Shown one piece after another: positions 59,840-64,000 of a stretch of DNA of 64,000 nt. The stretch is taken from contig JAZNIT010000036.1 in the NCBI GenBank assembly GCA_045577615.1, positions 6,955 to 70,954 on the forward strand, read 5' to 3'. The notes under the pieces are model-generated. The model was not told the origin of the DNA and ran no database searches. It saw nothing but the letters and a program-made list of their open reading frames with translations. This DNA comes from RGIG2206 sp045577615. GTDB lineage: Bacteria; Bacillota; Clostridia; Oscillospirales; Acutalibacteraceae. Made by a program: the position numbers and the translations under genes. How positions within the stretch are numbered: the stretch's first letter is position 1; each line of letters starts with the position of its first letter.

Positions 59840-60625
59840 ATGGAACCAATCTTTAGCACAGTCTCAAAAATAGCCGGTGTTACCGTTGATAATCGTCAAG
59901 AACTTTTATCAAAACTGAGCGAGGGTGAGATCTTAACCTTTAAGCATCAACCTAATAATAAACACGATAAGAACGCTATCGCTATTTATAACAGCAATGA
60001 TCAACAACTAGGTTTTATCAACAGCACTCTTGCAGCAGAAATTGCTGAATATAGAAATATTGACCCTAATTTAACCATAGAAGGTCATGTGAAAAGCATT
60101 ACAGGTGGTGGCGACTTAAAACGCGGATGTAATATTGTCGTTGAAGTAATGGGTAACTATAAAACAAACAACGCGTCTTTCAGCTTGTACGAGAATGATA
60201 CTGATGATTTTGACGACGATGAAGATAACGATAATTTCAATTTAGATGATTATGAGACTACCAAAGAACGCAAACAGCGTGAAATAACTACGGCGAAACT
60301 CAATATGAAATCATACAAAAAAACATCTATTGTTTTTCTTTGGCTTGGAATAATTGTGGCAATAGTTGTTCTTTTGTTTTGTTTGTCTACAGGAGTATGG
60401 TCGCTTGTCGCTATTGGTTGGTGTCCGCTATTATGTTTTGGTGGTGCGTGGTACTACAATGTGTGTGCAAAAGCACAGCAGAAGTTTATAGAAATTCAGC
60501 GAGGCACCTATAAAGCGCCTACACAGAACGAAATAATGACCAACAGACTTTTAACTGCTCTTGTTGTTATTATCATATCAACATTGATAATAATTATATC
60601 GGCACTCAGCATCTTGCTTAAATAA
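59840..60625 (+). CDS. HIRAN-domain membrane protein
   Basis: 261 residues from ATG at 59840 (a GTG three codons earlier is possible). VSKIAGVTVDNRQELLSKL, LTFKHQPNNKHDKNAIAIYN and LGFINSTLAAEIA are the HIRAN fold, which binds DNA ends or stalled forks. An acidic linker (DTDDFDDDEDNDNFNLDD) follows, then about three transmembrane segments. It is expressed with the repressor during lysogeny, so a host-protection or exclusion role is possible but unproven. Confidence 0.78.
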   Translation: MEPIFSTVSKIAGVTVDNRQELLSKLSEGEILTFKHQPNNKHDKNAIAIYNSNDQQLGFINSTLAAEIAEYRNIDPNLTIEGHVKSITGGGDLKRGCNIVVEVMGNYKTNNASFSLYENDTDDFDDDEDNDNFNLDDYETTKERKQREITTAKLNMKSYKKTSIVFLWLGIIVAIVVLLFCLSTGVWSLVAIGWCPLLCFGGAWYYNVCAKAQQKFIEIQRGTYKAPTQNEIMTNRLLTALVVIIISTLIIIISALSILLK

Positions 60626-60629
60626 AAAA

Positions 60630-60661
60630 AGCCGCTCACCCTGCGCCAACAGGATGAACGG
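60630..60661 (+). terminator. Imperfect terminator after the HIRAN gene; integrase leader
   Basis: GCCGCTCACCCTG / CAGGATGAACGGC around CGCCAA. Beyond it lie AACTGT...ACAGTT and TGTCAAATTGACA inverted words (about 60681-60706), possibly regulating int. No gene in 60626-60759. Confidence 0.5.
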
Positions 60662-60759
60662 CAAGCTCTCGAACAACGAGAACTGTCAAATTGACAAGTA
60701 CAGTTTATCACATCCTTCGGGAGCAGTCAAGACTATAACTGCTATGAAAGGATAAAGTT

Positions 60760-61881
60760 ATGCCTATTTATAAAACAGGTAAACGAAAAAACGGTAAAGA
60801 ACAATATAAGATTGTTGTCAGCTTCACCGATGCGAACGGTAAGTACCGTCAAAAGTCAAAGGTTGCATACGGCGCCGCCGAGGCAAAGGATGAGGAACGT
60901 CGCCTCAGACTGCAGATAACCGAAAGTATACCCGACAGCAAAATGACAGTGCAAGAGTTATATGAGGAATACATCAATTCCAAAAAGCACGAAATTCGTG
61001 CTACCACTATGCAAAAGACACAGGGCATTCTAAATCGGGAAGTGTTGCCGATTTTAAAAAACTACTCATTGGATAAAATTTCAACTAAAGTTATGCAAAA
61101 CTGGAAAAATACTCTTGGAAGCAAAGAGTTGTCTGCTGTTACAAAAAACCACGCTTTGCAAGAGTTGAGAACTCTCTTTAATTATGCAGTTAAAATAGGT
61201 TATTTAGATAAGAATCCCGCAAATAACATAAGTAAGTTTAGGGACCCTAATTTCACAACGACACAAGAAAAAATTCAATATTACACCGTTGAGCAATTCC
61301 AATTATTTATTGCAGAAGCAAAAAAAGAAGCCGAAACGTTAGATGATTATAGATATTATGTATTTTTCAATGTTGCTTTTTTAACAGGTATGCGCAAAGG
61401 TGAAAACAACGCTTTTAATTGGACCGATGTAGATTTTGACCGTGACATCATTCATATAAGACGGAGTGTAGCGCAAAAACTAAAAGGCGGTGACATTGAA
61501 ACACCGCCTAAAAACAAATCCTCTTACAGAGATATACAAATGCCGTCGAACCTTAAAGCAATATTAAAACAACAAAAAGAACGTCAACAAAATCTTAAAG
61601 GATTCAATGATGAGTTTAAGGTTTGCGGCGGTCCGTATTGTTTGCGTGATACGAATATAGAAAATAAAAACCAAAAATACGCTGCCGCTGCAGGACTTCC
61701 ACACATAAGAATACACGACTTTAGACATAGCCACGCATCTCTGCTTTGTAACGAAGGAATAAACATTCAAGAAATAGCACGAAGACTTGGTCACTCTGAT
61801 ATATCAATGACCTGGAACACATACTCGCATTTGTACCCTCGTGAAGAAGAAAGAGCCGTTGCAATTTTAGAAAAAGTGTAG
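60760..61881 (+). CDS. int: Tyrosine-family site-specific integrase
   Basis: 373 residues. AP2-like N-terminal arm-binding domain, SAM-like core-binding domain, and catalytic motifs TGMRKGE (Arg), HDFRHSHASLL (HxxR), LGHSDISMTWNTYSHL (Tyr). Located beside attR and aimed at the tmRNA end. It would bind the ATTCTTGAA arm sites. Start has AAGGAT upstream. Confidence 0.95.
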   Translation: MPIYKTGKRKNGKEQYKIVVSFTDANGKYRQKSKVAYGAAEAKDEERRLRLQITESIPDSKMTVQELYEEYINSKKHEIRATTMQKTQGILNREVLPILKNYSLDKISTKVMQNWKNTLGSKELSAVTKNHALQELRTLFNYAVKIGYLDKNPANNISKFRDPNFTTTQEKIQYYTVEQFQLFIAEAKKEAETLDDYRYYVFFNVAFLTGMRKGENNAFNWTDVDFDRDIIHIRRSVAQKLKGGDIETPPKNKSSYRDIQMPSNLKAILKQQKERQQNLKGFNDEFKVCGGPYCLRDTNIENKNQKYAAAAGLPHIRIHDFRHSHASLLCNEGINIQEIARRLGHSDISMTWNTYSHLYPREEERAVAILEKV

Positions 61882-61885
61882 CATT

Positions 61886-61904
61886 TTCTTGAATAATTCT
61901 TGAA
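61886..61904. other. Integrase arm-type site, right end
   Basis: TTCTTGAATAATTCTTGAA, identical to 28909-28927 near attL. It lies 41 bases inside the attR core. Confidence 0.65.
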
Positions 61905-61910
61905 CAACAT

Positions 61911-61940
61911 AAAAGCACCGCCATTTTAAGCGGTGCTTTT
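61911..61940. terminator. Bidirectional terminator of int and tmRNA
   Basis: AAAAGCACCGC / GCGGTGCTTTT around CATTTTAA. For the tmRNA (minus strand) it lies seven bases after the CCA, so the phage supplies a new tmRNA terminator. Confidence 0.8.
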
Positions 61941-61945
61941 ATGTT

Positions 61946-61965
61946 TTGGTGGAGGCGAGGAGAGT
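61946..61965. other. attR core
   Basis: 20 bp copy of attL forming the tmRNA 3' end; the host gene stays intact. Confidence 0.88.
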
Positions 61966-62295
61966 CGAACTCCTGTCCGAAAATCCATTCCCACAACTTT
62001 CTCCGAGTGCAGCTGATAGTTTAAGTTTCCCTCTGGCCGACGCTTATCAGCAAGCTGCGGTCATCGGTAGTTCGCAAGCCGTGATGGGTTACCGAACACT
62101 CACCCATTCACGTTCACTGTCTAAATGACGCCCTGTACCGCTCGACAGTATAACGGGTCGGACGCGCAGCCTTAATTAGGCTGCGTAAGCAACAGTATTG
62201 TTGTCGTTTAATTTTAAGTTACGGATTTTATAGCGGTCCCGCCCCGCTACTCGCTTATCGTGGTTCAAAATCCCCGTCGAAACCTTTACGCCCCC
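61947..62295 (-). ncRNA. ssrA: tmRNA
   Basis: 349 nt. 5' GGGGGCG pairs with 3' CGCCTCC, giving the G-U at the third pair that alanyl-tRNA synthetase reads; CCA is encoded. The T arm has GTTCGA. The tag reading frame encodes NDNNTVAYAA and ends with TAA, followed by a CCTAATTAAGG hairpin. The resume codon is unclear because the usual GCA before AAC is not there (TTA precedes it). The 3' end is the phage target. Confidence 0.95.
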
Positions 62296-62320
62296 ATATC
62301 TTTAACGGACAAGCCGTTAA

Positions 62321-62791
62321 TTACATATTTTGCTCTTTGAAATAGCGCTCGTTATCCCTCTTGACCGCCTTTTCGGCCAGTGAGGCACGCTTGTCATAGA
62401 GCTTTTTACCTTTGCACACGCCGACGGCAAGCTTTGCACGTGAGCCCTTGAAATAAAGCTCGATGGGCACCAAGGTCAAGCCTTGCTGCTTAACCAGGCC
62501 GAACAGGCGCATTATTTCACGCTTGTGCATAAGTAATTTGCGTTGGCGATATGAATCTCTGTTAAATATATTGCCCTTTTCGTAGGGTGCTATGTGCATA
62601 CCGTTAACAAAAATTTCGCCGTCAATTACCTCGCACCAAGAGTCCTTAAGATTGACTCCGCCGCTGCGGATGGACTTAATCTCGGTGCCAAAAAGCTCGA
62701 TACCGGCCTCTATTTGCTCTTCCACAAAATAGTCGTGGAAGGCTTTTTTGTTGGTTGCAACAGATTTTTTGCCGGTTTTCAAGCTTTTCAC
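62321..62791 (-). CDS. smpB: SsrA-binding protein
   Basis: 156 residues, the normal length. ATNKKAFHDYFVEEQIEAGIEL, GTEIKSIRSGGVNLKDSWC and YDKRASLAEKAVKRDNERYF are hallmark blocks. Delivers tmRNA to stalled ribosomes. Directly upstream of ssrA on the same strand. Confidence 0.96.
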   Translation of the reverse strand: MKSLKTGKKSVATNKKAFHDYFVEEQIEAGIELFGTEIKSIRSGGVNLKDSWCEVIDGEIFVNGMHIAPYEKGNIFNRDSYRQRKLLMHKREIMRLFGLVKQQGLTLVPIELYFKGSRAKLAVGVCKGKKLYDKRASLAEKAVKRDNERYFKEQNM

Positions 62792-62794
62792 CTC

Positions 62795-63325
62795 TTAATC
62801 AGTAAATTTATCGGAGTAATTTTTAGTTGCCTTTTTGATAATTTCGATAGCCTTATCTCTGCCGACAATCTCGTGAACAGCTGTGTTCTTGTGCTCGAGG
62901 GCTTTATATACCTCGAAAAAGTGAGCCATTTCGTCGAAAATGTGGGCGGGCAGCTCATCGATACTTGTATACATATTATAGTTGGGGTCACCAAAGGGTA
63001 TGGCGATGATTTTTTCGTCGTTGTCGTCATCATCTATCATATTGATAGCACCGATAGGATAGCAACGGATGAGAGTCATGGGATAAACAGAAGAAGATCC
63101 AAGCACCAAAACATCCAACGGGTCGTTGTCGTCGGCAAAGGTGCGAGGAATAAAACCATAGTTTGCAGGATAGTGAGTCGCTGTGTGTAAAACTCTGTCC
63201 ATTCTCAGCAAGCCGGTTTCTTTATCCATCTCATACTTAACTTTACACTCTTTGGGAATTTCGATAACTGCAATGAAATCCTCAGGAGCGATACGGTCGG
63301 CGCTTATATCGTGCCAAATATTCAT
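62795..63325 (-). CDS. ppa: Inorganic diphosphatase (family I)
   Basis: 176 residues from ATG at 63325 (GGAG at good spacing; a GTG at 63334 touches it). FIAVIEIPKECKVKYEMDKETG, YPANYGFIPRTFADDNDPLDVLVL (active-site metal Asp residues) and DDNDEKIIAIP are family I motifs. Hydrolyses pyrophosphate. Three bases before smpB. Confidence 0.94.
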   Translation of the reverse strand: MNIWHDISADRIAPEDFIAVIEIPKECKVKYEMDKETGLLRMDRVLHTATHYPANYGFIPRTFADDNDPLDVLVLGSSSVYPMTLIRCYPIGAINMIDDDDNDEKIIAIPFGDPNYNMYTSIDELPAHIFDEMAHFFEVYKALEHKNTAVHEIVGRDKAIEIIKKATKNYSDKFTD

Positions 63326-63367
63326 ATAAAGCACTCCTTTGCTAATTTAAATAAAAATTTATAGGAC

Positions 63368-63397
63368 AAAAAAGCCGTGCCTTTGCACGACTTTTTT
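63368..63397 (-). terminator. rRNA operon terminator
   Basis: AAAAGCCGTGC / GCACGACTTTTTT around CTTT, with a T run on the minus strand. It lies about 80 bases after the 23S end; no 5S gene lies between. Confidence 0.8.
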
Positions 63398-63476
63398 AAA
63401 GCAATCTTTAAGACGAGCCTTAAAAACCGAACAATGCGTGTGAATCACGAAGGAGATTGGTAAATCTCCGAGAGAT

Positions 63477-64000
<524 letters not shown>

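Larger units (their letters stand above)
28758..61965. mobile_element. Complete siphovirus-type prophage inserted in ssrA
   Basis: About 33.2 kb between 20 bp direct repeats (28758-28777 and 61946-61965) that equal the tmRNA 3' end. It holds integrase, cI/cro switch, replication genes, cos/HNH/terminase, portal, ClpP-like protease, HK97-type capsid, connectors, tail tube, tape measure, Dit, Gp37-like protein, tail fibre, amidase and holin. Base composition is visibly more AT-rich than the flanks. All modules look intact, so it may be inducible. Confidence 0.93.

Overview
The window looks like a chromosome segment of an anaerobic Gram-positive Clostridia member, probably a gut Oscillospirales-type organism. 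Supporting genes are hemZ, bifunctional rel, darA, ricT, an oxygen-free NrdD/NrdG ribonucleotide reductase with NrdR boxes, tmRNA/smpB and Shine-Dalgarno sites of the AGGAGG type. The taxonomic placement is inference; no database search was possible.

Host left part (1-23.7 kb): partial sfsA; a DUF2156 protein; a minus-strand run hemZ - MBL hydrolase - dtd - rel - recJ; a plus-strand run darA - holB - ricT; ferredoxin, histidine phosphatase and phosphohexomutase genes; a structured leader or attenuator before a tiny Cys-rich protein; nrdD-nrdG-dut; a decayed DUF559 gene fused to a MITE-like repeat; then minus-strand SGNH hydrolase, SDR, MgtC-like, metallophosphoesterase and DUF4349 lipoprotein genes.

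Accessory island (23.66-28.76 kb): a tRNA-Val(GAC) gene is followed by two tandem ~140 bp non-coding elements. Each ends with a fresh copy of the tRNA 3' end. Between them lie a hairpin array and a four-helix-bundle (S23-like) gene. A two-gene BcgI/type IIG-like restriction-modification system under a small RHH regulator follows. A third element of the same design lies at 28549-28757, but it carries the 3' end of tmRNA instead of tRNA-Val.

Prophage (28758-61965): an apparently complete siphovirus-type prophage of about 33.2 kb inserted at the 3' end of ssrA (tmRNA), with a 20 bp att core and identical 19 bp integrase arm-type sites at both ends. From left to right it has a predicted type I toxin/antisense RNA pair, small membrane and RHH genes, and lysis, tail, head and packaging genes (minus strand). 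These are followed by a candidate cos region, a sigma-like regulator, many small early genes and a replication module. That module holds an HUH Rep, its own sliding clamp, PcfJ, PcfK and a helicase-methyltransferase fusion. The lysogeny switch has divergent cro/cI with ACTTGC-N6-GCAAGT operators, followed by a HIRAN membrane protein and a tyrosine integrase. Several early proteins carry clamp-binding-like peptides, suggesting that the phage clamp is a hub.

Right host part (61.95-64 kb): tmRNA, smpB, inorganic pyrophosphatase, an rrn terminator and the 3' part of a 23S rRNA gene, all on the minus strand.
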